Positions 18,960 through 28,910 of a stretch of 32,790 bases of DNA are shown here, one piece after another (the stretch's first letter is position 1; each line of letters starts with the position of its first letter). The stretch covers positions 1-32,790 of the forward strand of contig CAMFVG010000009.1 of the NCBI GenBank assembly GCA_945992055.1, in the 5' to 3' direction. Under the pieces are notes generated by a model that was not told the origin of the DNA, searched no databases, and worked only from the letters and a program-made list of their open reading frames with translations. Source of the DNA: an uncultured Clostridia bacterium (GTDB lineage: Bacteria > Bacillota > Clostridia > Lachnospirales > Lachnospiraceae). The translations under genes were made by a program, and so were the position numbers.

Positions 18960-19535
18960 TTATATCAATCCCGCAAATCCAAAAAATGCAATTGCCATCA
19001 ATCCTGCAGTTACGAGTACAATCGGTGTCCCTTGCAATGCAGGTGACACGTCATTCGCTTCTGTTTTTTCACGAATTCCCGCCATAATAACAATGGATAT
19101 CGTAAAGCCCACAGCGGTCGAAAATCCATTTACAACGCCTTCTAAAATATTGTATGACTTTTGCACATTCGTAAGTGCCACACCTAATACTGCGCAGTTG
19201 GTTGTAATAAGAGGTAAATATACTCCTAACGCCTGATACAATGGTGGCATTATTTTCTTCAAAAACATTTCAACAAATTGTACCAAAGCCGCAATAACAA
19301 GAATGAAGACAATGGTTTGTAAATATTCAAATTTTAATGGTTGCAAAACAAATTGATAGATTATACTTGTAACCAACGAAGCAATCGTAATAACAAAAAT
19401 AACTGCTCCGCCCATACCTGCTGCCGTTTTTACCTTTTTAGATACCCCAAGGAACGGACAAATACCTAAGAATTGGCTGAGCACGACATTATTGACCAAT
19501 GCTGAAGCAACCGCAATCATTAATAACTTTCCCAT
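18960..19535 (-). CDS. rnfA: Rnf electron transport complex subunit A
   Basis: NNVVLSQFLGICPFLGVSKKVKTAAGMGGAVIFV; LPLITTNCAVLGVAL. Confidence 0.95.
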   Translation of the reverse strand: MGKLLMIAVASALVNNVVLSQFLGICPFLGVSKKVKTAAGMGGAVIFVITIASLVTSIIYQFVLQPLKFEYLQTIVFILVIAALVQFVEMFLKKIMPPLYQALGVYLPLITTNCAVLGVALTNVQKSYNILEGVVNGFSTAVGFTISIVIMAGIREKTEANDVSPALQGTPIVLVTAGLMAIAFFGFAGLI

Positions 19536-20209
19536 TATTCGCTCCTTTCACAGTTTCCGCAGGTTCCGCAATTTCCTTCGCAACCAGTGGCGTGTTCTAT
19601 TTTCTTTCCTCTTTTTCCTGCTTCCAATTTCACTTTATTCTGTAGTGCCGTAAGCCCTGCCAAAACAAAAAATGCACCCGGTGCAAGAATAAAAATCGTT
19701 ACCGGTTCATAGGAATTCGGCATAACTCTTTTACCGAATATTTCTCCTGCTCCAATCAATTCCCTGACAATACCAATACTTGTAAGACCTACGGTAAATC
19801 CTAGTCCCATTCCAATACCATCAAAAACAGATGGCAGAACAGGATTCTTGGATGCATAACTTTCCGCACGTCCTAAAATAATACAATTCACAACAATCAA
19901 AGGAATATAGAGTCCCAACGAATCATAAAGACTCGGGACAAACCCCTCCAAAAGAAATTGAACAATTGTCACGAAAGAAGCTACTACAACGATAAATGCC
20001 GGCATTCTTACAGAATCCGGAATCATCTTTCTCAACATAGAAATCAATAAATTTGACATAATCAAAACAACCGTTGTAGCAAGGCCCATGCCTAACCCGT
20101 TTGTTGCAGATGTCGTGACAGCCAACGTCGGACACATGCCTAACATTAATACGAAAGTAGGGTTCTCTTTTATAAGTCCATTATACAAGCGTTCAAAACA
20201 TTTACTCAT
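19535..20209 (-). CDS. rnfE: Rnf electron transport complex subunit E, with Cys-rich C-terminal tail
   Basis: FERLYNGLIKENPTFVLMLGMCPTLAVTTSATNGLGMGLATT; IPLIVVNCIILGRAESYASKNPV; ends HATGCEGNCGTCGNCERSE. Confidence 0.94.
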   Translation of the reverse strand: MSKCFERLYNGLIKENPTFVLMLGMCPTLAVTTSATNGLGMGLATTVVLIMSNLLISMLRKMIPDSVRMPAFIVVVASFVTIVQFLLEGFVPSLYDSLGLYIPLIVVNCIILGRAESYASKNPVLPSVFDGIGMGLGFTVGLTSIGIVRELIGAGEIFGKRVMPNSYEPVTIFILAPGAFFVLAGLTALQNKVKLEAGKRGKKIEHATGCEGNCGTCGNCERSE

Positions 20210-20867
20210 TCCCACTACCTCCTATCACTTGTTTAAAATAAGTCAATCCGGCATTCACCGCACTTGTTACTGCTTTCGAAGTAATCGTAGCACCGCTCAA
20301 AGCATCAACCTCAGCTCCCTGTGTGAACTCATTCGTCACAGTAGCTCCACTGGAAGCATCGTTTTCTTCCTCACCTGCACTACCGCCTTTAACCACTTGA
20401 AAAGCATCCGTCCTCTTATCTACAAATTGTTCATAAAACTCCGGTTCTTTTGCTTTCATACCCAATCCGGCCGTCTCACTAATAGCAAGGAATTCGACAC
20501 CACTGATTTTTCCGTCCAAGCAAATCCCAACTGAAATCTGTATGTCCCCTCCATATCCTTCTGTACTGGTCACCGTAATAACATAACCTACAATCTGGCC
20601 ATCTTTTGTTCCTGTTATAACCTCATCTACACGACATCCAGGTAAATTTGCCTCTGCAAGAATCTCGTCTGTCGCATCCGCATCAAACTCATCATATACC
20701 TGAAATTCATCGGCTTCGGACAACACTTTTTCATATGCTTTTTGCTTTGCATTTTCCTTTGACCTGGCAATTGGTGCCTTTGTAACTTCATAAACCAGCC
20801 CTAACAACAAACCTGACACTAAAGTAATAGCAGTCAAAACAAGTGTGTTTTTTATCAATTGCTTCAT
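20202..20867 (-). CDS. rnfG: Rnf electron transport complex subunit G (FMN-binding)
   Basis: N-terminal TM segment, FMN-binding region GYVITVTSTEGYGGDIQISVGICLDGKISGVEFLAISETAGLGMKA, flavinylation-type motif DALSGATITSKAVTSAVN. Confidence 0.93.
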   Translation of the reverse strand: MKQLIKNTLVLTAITLVSGLLLGLVYEVTKAPIARSKENAKQKAYEKVLSEADEFQVYDEFDADATDEILAEANLPGCRVDEVITGTKDGQIVGYVITVTSTEGYGGDIQISVGICLDGKISGVEFLAISETAGLGMKAKEPEFYEQFVDKRTDAFQVVKGGSAGEEENDASSGATVTNEFTQGAEVDALSGATITSKAVTSAVNAGLTYFKQVIGGSGNE

Positions 20868-21796
20868 CTTCGTTCCCCTCCTTTGCCAAAAGGTTTCGGA
20901 ATCGTGACTTTTTCAATCAAAGGAACTAACAGATTACTGAAAATAATGGCATAAGAAACACCTTCTGCAGAACCTCCAAACAAACGGAATAACCCTGTAA
21001 ATATACCCAAACATATTCCATATATCACTTGTCCGCTTTTGGTAATCGGAGCAGTTACATAATCGGTAGCCATAAACCATGCCCCTAACATCAGTCCCCC
21101 GCCGGCCAAATGTGCAACGATATAACTTGCATCAAATCCATGTTCACCAAACAGACCAAGGAATAATACAAACGTACAAAGATATGTAACAGGAATACGA
21201 ATACTGATAATTCCCATTATCACAAGGAACATTGCACCAATTAATATGGCAACCATAGAAGTCTCACCAATGGTTCCTGCTGTATTTCCAATAACCATAT
21301 CTAAAAGATTGACATTTTCCCCTGCTTTTAGCACTGCAAGCGGAGTAGCCCCCGACACTCCATCATACACAAACGTTGTCATTCTTCCTGTAAAAGAAAT
21401 CAATAGGAAACATCTGGCAGCCATTGCCGGATTCATAAAATTCTGCCCAAGACCACCAAAAAGTTGTTTGACAATTAAAATAGCAAACACGCTACCCAAC
21501 ACACACATCCACCAAGGAGCCGTAGCCGGTAAATTCAGTGCCAGTAATAATCCCGTCAACACTGCACTGAAATCCCCGATTGTAACCCTTTTATGCATCA
21601 ACTTCTGATATATATACTCTGTTAGCACTGCTGTTCCCGTGGTAATTGCGATAACCAGAAGTGCCGGCATCCCAAATGTATAAACTCCAAAGATAGTTGC
21701 CGGTAACAATGCAATGATAACATGTAGCATAATACTGCTCGTAGTCGTTTTGGAACGGATATGTGGGGAAGATGATATATTATAATTTTCACTCAT
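20864..21796 (-). CDS. rnfD: Rnf electron transport complex subunit D
   Basis: SSPHIRSKTTTSSIMLHVIIALLPATIFGVYTFG; GGLGQNFMNPAMAARCFLLISF; SGATPLAVLKAGE. ATG at 21796 with an SD. Confidence 0.95.
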   Translation of the reverse strand: MSENYNISSSPHIRSKTTTSSIMLHVIIALLPATIFGVYTFGMPALLVIAITTGTAVLTEYIYQKLMHKRVTIGDFSAVLTGLLLALNLPATAPWWMCVLGSVFAILIVKQLFGGLGQNFMNPAMAARCFLLISFTGRMTTFVYDGVSGATPLAVLKAGENVNLLDMVIGNTAGTIGETSMVAILIGAMFLVIMGIISIRIPVTYLCTFVLFLGLFGEHGFDASYIVAHLAGGGLMLGAWFMATDYVTAPITKSGQVIYGICLGIFTGLFRLFGGSAEGVSYAIIFSNLLVPLIEKVTIPKPFGKGGERR

Positions 21797-21797
21797 A

Positions 21798-23123
21798 TTA
21801 GTTCCCCCTGTTCTTTCTATTTGCAATCACAATCTTCTTCATAGAACCGATTGATTGTTTCAACTGCCGTTTTGCCGGACACTTATAGCTGCAACAGCCG
21901 CATTCAATACATTCCATACCATTCCACCGAACGAATAATTCTTCATCAAATCGTTCCGCATAATCTGCCAACCTTGATGGGATAATTCGGCTCGGACAGA
22001 CTGTCACACATCGACCGCAATTGATACATGCACTCGGCTCGTATTCTGCAACAACGTCCTTTGTCAGACAAAGAATGGAGGAAGATGTCTTCGTAATCGG
22101 AGTGTCCAATGTAAACATCGCAAAGCCCATCATAGGACCTCCGGAAATGATTTTTTCCGGTTCTCCATTTAATCCCCCAGCTGCTTCAATCAATGTTCTT
22201 TGATTTGTACCTAACAATACTTTAAAGTTGCCCGGCTTCTTCACGCCATCTCCACTAACTGTTACAATACGCTCCATCAAGGGTTTTCCTTCCACAACTG
22301 CATGGTAAACTGCTATCATTGTTTCCACGTTGTCCACAACACATCCCGCATCCGCCGGAAGCATGGATGAATCAATTGCTCTTTTTGTTGTTGCATAAAT
22401 CATCTGTCGCTCTGATCCTTGTGGATATCTCGCCTTCAATGCCTTTACTTGCATTCTTGGTTCATCTTTTACTAATTCTTTAAGTTTTTCTATGCAATCA
22501 AGCTTATTATCTTCCACACCGAAAATTCCAATAGCATTGTCAAATAATTTTAATATCACTCTCATGCCACCTACTAATTCTTCCGGATTTTCCATCATCC
22601 TACGATAATCCGCCGTAATGTATGGTTCACACTCCGCACAATTAGCAATAATATATTCAATAGCATCCGGTTCCTTTGGAGACAGTTTTACCTTGGTCGG
22701 GAAACCTGCTCCACCCAGACCGACAATACCTGCATCTCCGATTAGTTGTAACACTTCCTCTTTTGATAATTCATCTAATGGCTTTACAGGTTTATATTCC
22801 ACTTCTTGATATTCACCATCATTTTCTATCACAATACACGCTACTTTTGTTCCGGTTGGATTAAAATGTGGTTCTATCGCTTTTACGTTTCCGGATACAG
22901 ATGCATAAATCGGTGCGGACACAAATCCTGACGCTTCTGCAATCTTTTGTCCTCTCAAAACACGGTCTCCAACCTCTACAATTGCCTTGGCCGGTGCCCC
23001 TATATGTTGCGAAAGCGGATATACCAAATCACCACTTGGAAGTATAGCTTGAACTGCTTTGTCTTTTGATAATTTTTTTCCATCACTGGGATGAATTCCA
23101 CCTTTAAATGTAAATAATCGCAT
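21798..23123 (-). CDS. rnfC: Rnf electron transport complex subunit C
   Basis: FKGGIHPSDGKKLSKDKAVQAILP; GLGGAGFPTKVKLSP; ACINCGRCVTVCPSRIIPS and CIECGCCSYKCPAKRQLKQSI. Confidence 0.95.
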   Translation of the reverse strand: MRLFTFKGGIHPSDGKKLSKDKAVQAILPSGDLVYPLSQHIGAPAKAIVEVGDRVLRGQKIAEASGFVSAPIYASVSGNVKAIEPHFNPTGTKVACIVIENDGEYQEVEYKPVKPLDELSKEEVLQLIGDAGIVGLGGAGFPTKVKLSPKEPDAIEYIIANCAECEPYITADYRRMMENPEELVGGMRVILKLFDNAIGIFGVEDNKLDCIEKLKELVKDEPRMQVKALKARYPQGSERQMIYATTKRAIDSSMLPADAGCVVDNVETMIAVYHAVVEGKPLMERIVTVSGDGVKKPGNFKVLLGTNQRTLIEAAGGLNGEPEKIISGGPMMGFAMFTLDTPITKTSSSILCLTKDVVAEYEPSACINCGRCVTVCPSRIIPSRLADYAERFDEELFVRWNGMECIECGCCSYKCPAKRQLKQSIGSMKKIVIANRKNRGN

Positions 23124-23150
23124 ACTTGATTCCTTTCGTTTTTTTTTGAA

Positions 23151-23184
23151 GAAAAATAGAGACTAGCCTGTAGTCTCTATTTCT
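23151..23184 (-). terminator. Terminator downstream of the S1-domain gene
   Basis: AAATAGAGACTA-CAGGC-TAGTCTCTATTTTTC on the minus strand: perfect 12-bp stem followed by T-rich sequence. Confidence 0.75.
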
Positions 23185-23213
23185 TATTCCCATGTAAATA
23201 ATAATACTTTTGC

Positions 23214-24401
23214 TTATTCTTCCGTTGTTTCTTCTGCAACAACTTCCTCTGTAACTTCTTCCGCAACTTCCTCAACTACTTCTTCAGTCGCTTCTTCAGT
23301 TACCTCTTCAACAACTTTTTCAGCCGCCTCTTCCGTTGTTTCTTCCGGAATCGGTTCTAATATTTTCATACTCAAGCTGATTTTCTTTTCTGCTTCATTT
23401 AGCTCAACAACTTTAGCTGTGATTTCTTGGCCTACGCTCAATACATCTGCTGGTTTCTCAACATGTGCTCTTGAAATTTGAGACACATGAAGCAACGCAT
23501 CAACTCCAGGAGCCAATTCCACAAAAGCACCAAAATCTGTCATTCTTGCAACTTTACCTGTTACATCTGTTCCAACTGCAAAATCTGTTGCAACACTCAC
23601 CCACGGATTTGTTTCTGGGAATTTCAAGCTCAATGCAACTTTTGTTTCACTGATATCTTTTACAAGAACTTTTAATTCCTCTCCTACCGTAAAGACTTTC
23701 TTTGGACTTTCCACTCTGCCCCAAGACATTTCGGAAATATGTAACAATCCATCAACACCGCCCAGATCAATAAATGCACCAAAATCTGTCACATTTTTCA
23801 CCGTACCTGTTACAGTATCGCCAATATTTAATTTTTCAAATAAAGCTTTCTGTAATTCTACTTTTTCTGCAACCAAGAGCTGTCTTCTGTTTCCGATTAC
23901 TCTGTTTCTTCTAGGATTGAATTCGCTGATAACAAATTCGATTTCCTGATCTTGGTATTTACTCAGATCTTTTTCATAAACATCCGAAACCAAACTTGCA
24001 GGAATGAATACTCTAGCTTCATCCACAACAACGCTGAGGCCACCGCCTAAAATCTGTGTTACCGGCGCTTTCAACACTTCCTGATTTTCAAATGCTTCTT
24101 TCAATCTTTCATTGCCACGTTCTGCTGCCAATCTCTTATATGTCAACATCACTTGACCTTCTCCGTCATTCACTTTCAATACTTTTACCGTTATCGTATC
24201 ACCGACAGCCACAAGTTTAGTCAAATCAGCGTTCGCTTCATTTGTATACTCATTACGAGTAATGATACCGTCTGCTTTGTAACCTATATTTAAAACGATT
24301 TCGTCAGGTTTTACGTCAATGACTGTACCGTCTACAACCTCTCCATTTCGTATTGTTTTGAATGAATCCTCTAACATTTGTTCAAAAGTTAATTCTGACA
24401 T
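23214..24401 (-). CDS. rpsA: S1 RNA-binding domain protein (30S ribosomal protein S1-like), four S1 repeats and acidic tail
   Basis: GTVKNVTDFGAFIDLGGVDGLLHISEMSWGRVESP and GKVARMTDFGAFVELAPGVDALLHVSQISRAHVEKP; Glu/Val/Thr-rich C-terminus. Start at MSELTF (24401) preceded by GAGGAGG. Confidence 0.92.
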   Translation of the reverse strand: MSELTFEQMLEDSFKTIRNGEVVDGTVIDVKPDEIVLNIGYKADGIITRNEYTNEANADLTKLVAVGDTITVKVLKVNDGEGQVMLTYKRLAAERGNERLKEAFENQEVLKAPVTQILGGGLSVVVDEARVFIPASLVSDVYEKDLSKYQDQEIEFVISEFNPRRNRVIGNRRQLLVAEKVELQKALFEKLNIGDTVTGTVKNVTDFGAFIDLGGVDGLLHISEMSWGRVESPKKVFTVGEELKVLVKDISETKVALSLKFPETNPWVSVATDFAVGTDVTGKVARMTDFGAFVELAPGVDALLHVSQISRAHVEKPADVLSVGQEITAKVVELNEAEKKISLSMKILEPIPEETTEEAAEKVVEEVTEEATEEVVEEVAEEVTEEVVAEETTEE

Positions 24402-25236
24402 TATTTTGAACCTCCTCAATTATATTGTTGGGCGTCGAAGCCCCTGCTGTAATACCTACTGTTTGTACTGACTTTAATTGATTCACATTCAAATCGTCAA
24501 GCGTCTGTATATAGTACGTATTGGCGCATGCATTATTGCATATTTCAAATAACTTTTGAGTATTGGAACTATGCTTATCTCCAATGACAATCATAACATC
24601 CACCTCTTTTGCAATACTTTCCGCTTCTGTTTGTCGTTCTTTAGTCGCATTGCAAATCGTATTTAAAACACTTACATTATAATTCTTTTCACAAATAATT
24701 TCAACTAAATATTTGAATTTATTGTAATTAAATGTCGTTTGAGAAACAATGCAAATACCACTTTCGGACGATGCAAAAAATGCCTGTGCCTGTTCTTCTG
24801 TTTTAATCACAGTCACTTCGCTTTCAGACCAACCACGAATCCCCTGGACTTCCGGATGATTTTCATCGCCGATGATTACAATATGCTTTCCTGCTTTACT
24901 CTCTTTTTCCACAATGCGATGTATTTTTTTTACGAAAGGACACGTTGCATCTACACACTGTAATCCACGTTCTTCTAAAAGATCATGGATTCTCTTTGGC
25001 ACGCCATGTGAACGAATAATCACAACACCGGAATCCAATTTTTTTAGTTCTTCCTCATCATGTATCACATCCACACCCTTGCTTTTCAAATCCTTCACAA
25101 CCTCTTCGTTATGAATAATCGGACCGTAGGTGTAAATTCTCGTATCATTAAATTTTTCTATCTGCTCGTAAACAGTTTCCACTGCTCGTTTCACTCCAAA
25201 ACAGAACCCTGCTGTTTTTGCCACTTTTACATCCAT
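24382..25236 (-). CDS. ispH: 4-hydroxy-3-methylbut-2-enyl diphosphate reductase
   Basis: MDVKVAKTAGFCFGVKRAVETV; YTYGPIIHNEEVVKDLKSKGV; CVDATCPFVKKIHRIV; GITAGASTPNNIIEEV. Confidence 0.96.
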   Translation of the reverse strand: MDVKVAKTAGFCFGVKRAVETVYEQIEKFNDTRIYTYGPIIHNEEVVKDLKSKGVDVIHDEEELKKLDSGVVIIRSHGVPKRIHDLLEERGLQCVDATCPFVKKIHRIVEKESKAGKHIVIIGDENHPEVQGIRGWSESEVTVIKTEEQAQAFFASSESGICIVSQTTFNYNKFKYLVEIICEKNYNVSVLNTICNATKERQTEAESIAKEVDVMIVIGDKHSSNTQKLFEICNNACANTYYIQTLDDLNVNQLKSVQTVGITAGASTPNNIIEEVQNNVRINF

Positions 25237-25250
25237 AGACTTCTCTTTTC

Positions 25251-25907
25251 TTACTGACACATTTTTTTGATAGTCGCCACCACTTCATCAATCGTCATAT
25301 CCGAGCTGTCCACATAAACAGCATCTTCCGCTTGCTTTAATGGCGCAATCTCACGATTCATATCCCGTGTATCCCGTTCCTCTATATCGTGTGCAATTTC
25401 CTGCAACTCGCAAGCTACCCCTTTTTCTTGCAATTCCAAATATCTTCTTTTTGCTCTTGTTTCCACACTTGCTGTCAAGTAAACCTTTACATCTGCATTT
25501 GGAAGAATATTAGTTCCAATGTCGCGTCCATCCATAACCACGTCCTTGGTTCTTGCAAGTTCCCTTTGAAGTTCTAACAATTGCGCCCTGACTTCTTTGA
25601 TTGCAGAACTGACTGACGCCATATTCCCTACTTCCTCTCGGCGAAGTTCTCCCGTTACATTCTCACCATTCAAATAAACCTGTTGCACACCTTCCTCATA
25701 ACCAATTGTAACAACTGCATTTTTGCATGCCTCTGCAATTTTTTCTGTCTCCTCCGGTTTCAATCCTTGTTTTAAGAAAAAAACCGCCAATGCACGATAC
25801 ATTGCGCCTGTATCCACATATACATATCCCATTTCCTTCGCTACACGTTTCGCGATTGTGCTTTTCCCTGCTCCTGCAGGTCCATCAATTGCAACATTGT
25901 ATCCCAT
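25251..25907 (-). CDS. cmk: Cytidylate kinase
   Basis: MGYNVAIDGPAGAGKSTIAKRVAKEMGYVYVDTGAMYRALAVFFL; VVMDGRDIGTNILPNADVKVYLTASVETRAKRR. Confidence 0.96.
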   Translation of the reverse strand: MGYNVAIDGPAGAGKSTIAKRVAKEMGYVYVDTGAMYRALAVFFLKQGLKPEETEKIAEACKNAVVTIGYEEGVQQVYLNGENVTGELRREEVGNMASVSSAIKEVRAQLLELQRELARTKDVVMDGRDIGTNILPNADVKVYLTASVETRAKRRYLELQEKGVACELQEIAHDIEERDTRDMNREIAPLKQAEDAVYVDSSDMTIDEVVATIKKMCQ

Positions 25908-25928
25908 TTCTTTTTCCTCCACACTTTA

Positions 25929-27155
25929 TCAATATATACTACTTCCTGCCGCATGCGCGGTTGACCACGCAATCTGCAGATTAAAGCCACCTGTTAAAGC
26001 ATCCACATCTAACACTTCACCGACAAAATAAATCCCGGAAACCTTCTTGGATTCCATGGTCGTAGGATTGATTTCCTTCACATTGACACCACCCTTTGTA
26101 ATGATGGCTTCATTGAAATCACGTAGTCCGGTAATGGTCATCGGGAAATTTTTGATTAACTTTACAAAGTTCTGTCTCTCTTCTTTTGAAATCAGATTCA
26201 CTTTTTTGTCCGGGTCAATCCTACTTAATTCTAACATAATCGGAACCATTTTTGTTGGGAACAATTTCCCAATGGCATTCTTAAACTGCTTGTTCATATT
26301 GTCACCAAAATCTCTCAGCACTCTTTGATCCATTTGTTCAAATGAAAGTGCCGGTTTCAAATCTATGACAAGTTTCAGCTCCTTTTCTCGCACACGGTCA
26401 CAAATATAGCTGCTGGCACTTAATATTAAAGGACCACTCACTCCATAATGGGTGAATAGCATTTCTCCAAAATCTTCATACACTTTCTTTTTATCATCAA
26501 AAACAGTTGCTGTAACATTTCTCAAAGATAACCCTTGTAATTCTTTCGCATACCATTCCTTGACTTCCAGAGGCACCAGTGACGGTCTAATATCTGTCAC
26601 CTGATGTCCGCATTCCTTTGCAAAGCGATATCCATCACCTGTAGAACCTGTAGTTTGATAGGAGAACCCTCCTGTCGCCACAATACAATTATCACCGAAG
26701 ATCTTTTGTCCATTCTGTAGCTCGATATATTGGAATCGATCATCTCCTACAACTTTTTTCACTTCTGTGTGCAAATGAATATGCACACCTTGCTGTTGTA
26801 ATTCTCTGGTCAGTCCTGCAATAACATCTGAAGAATGATCTGATTCAGGAAACACTCGATTGCCTCGTTCTATTTTTGTTCTCACTCCGATGCGTTGAAA
26901 AAAATCAATCACATCTTGGTTCGTGTATCCATAAAAACTGCTATATAAAAACTTTGAATTCATTACAACTGATGCAAATAACGTATCCATATCACCGGCA
27001 TTTGTGATATTACATCGTCCTTTTCCGGTGATAAATAGTTTTTTCCCTAATTTTTCATTTTTTTCAAACAGATGAACTTCATTTCCATTATAAGCCGCAA
27101 AAAGCGCTGCAAACATACCTGCAGCGCCCCCGCCGATTACAAGCACTTTACTCAT
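25929..27155 (-). CDS. NAD(P)/FAD-dependent oxidoreductase, HI0933/YhiN family
   Basis: MSKVLVIGGGAAGMFAALFAAYNGNEVHLFEKNEKLGKKLFITGKGRCNITN; C-terminal MESKKVSGIYFVGEVLDVDALTGGFNLQIAWSTAHAAG. Confidence 0.93.
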   Translation of the reverse strand: MSKVLVIGGGAAGMFAALFAAYNGNEVHLFEKNEKLGKKLFITGKGRCNITNAGDMDTLFASVVMNSKFLYSSFYGYTNQDVIDFFQRIGVRTKIERGNRVFPESDHSSDVIAGLTRELQQQGVHIHLHTEVKKVVGDDRFQYIELQNGQKIFGDNCIVATGGFSYQTTGSTGDGYRFAKECGHQVTDIRPSLVPLEVKEWYAKELQGLSLRNVTATVFDDKKKVYEDFGEMLFTHYGVSGPLILSASSYICDRVREKELKLVIDLKPALSFEQMDQRVLRDFGDNMNKQFKNAIGKLFPTKMVPIMLELSRIDPDKKVNLISKEERQNFVKLIKNFPMTITGLRDFNEAIITKGGVNVKEINPTTMESKKVSGIYFVGEVLDVDALTGGFNLQIAWSTAHAAGSSIY

Positions 27156-27166
27156 CAAATCTTCCT

Positions 27167-27181
27167 CTATTTCTTTCGCAT
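27167..27181 (-). other. Possible 4-residue leader mini-ORF (MRKK-stop) upstream of the yhiN-like gene
   Basis: Minus strand AAAAGGAG-ATATTTT-ATGCGAAAGAAATAG; SD-ATG spacing 7 nt; its stop abuts the SD (GAGGAAG) of the yhiN-like gene. Confidence 0.3.
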
Positions 27182-27265
27182 AAAATATCTCCTTTTATTA
27201 TGCGATATTTAGAAAGAAACATCAAGCAAATTGTTCTTTATAACTGTCCTTCTTTATGTCACATA

Positions 27266-28774
<1,509 letters not shown>

Positions 28775-28790
28775 TCATACACTTAACATT

Positions 28791-28846
28791 AAAACAAAAG
28801 AGAGCAAAGCAAAAGACAACTTATTCGTTGCATCTATCTGCTCTCC
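28791..28846 (-). terminator. Possible terminator/attenuator between the pycB/oadA-like gene and glpK
   Basis: Minus strand GAGAGCA...TGCTCTC (7 bp, arms 28839-28845 and 28800-28806) followed by TTTTGTTTT; the loop holds a smaller gcaac/gttgt hairpin. Confidence 0.4.
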
Positions 28847-28910
28847 TCTCTATTAGCATTTTATTTGTTTAAACACATTTTAGCACAGTAGCTCTACTCT
28901 TACAAGGATA

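Noticed and set aside
18152-23123. rnf cluster as a new electron-transfer system
   Set aside because: Standard rnfCDGEAB order and subunit features; only the RnfG and RnfE oddities are kept as findings.
23220-23340. Tandem CTTCTTCAGT-like repeats as a possible mobile or CRISPR element
   Set aside because: They encode the Glu-rich tail of the S1 protein in frame; no spacer structure.
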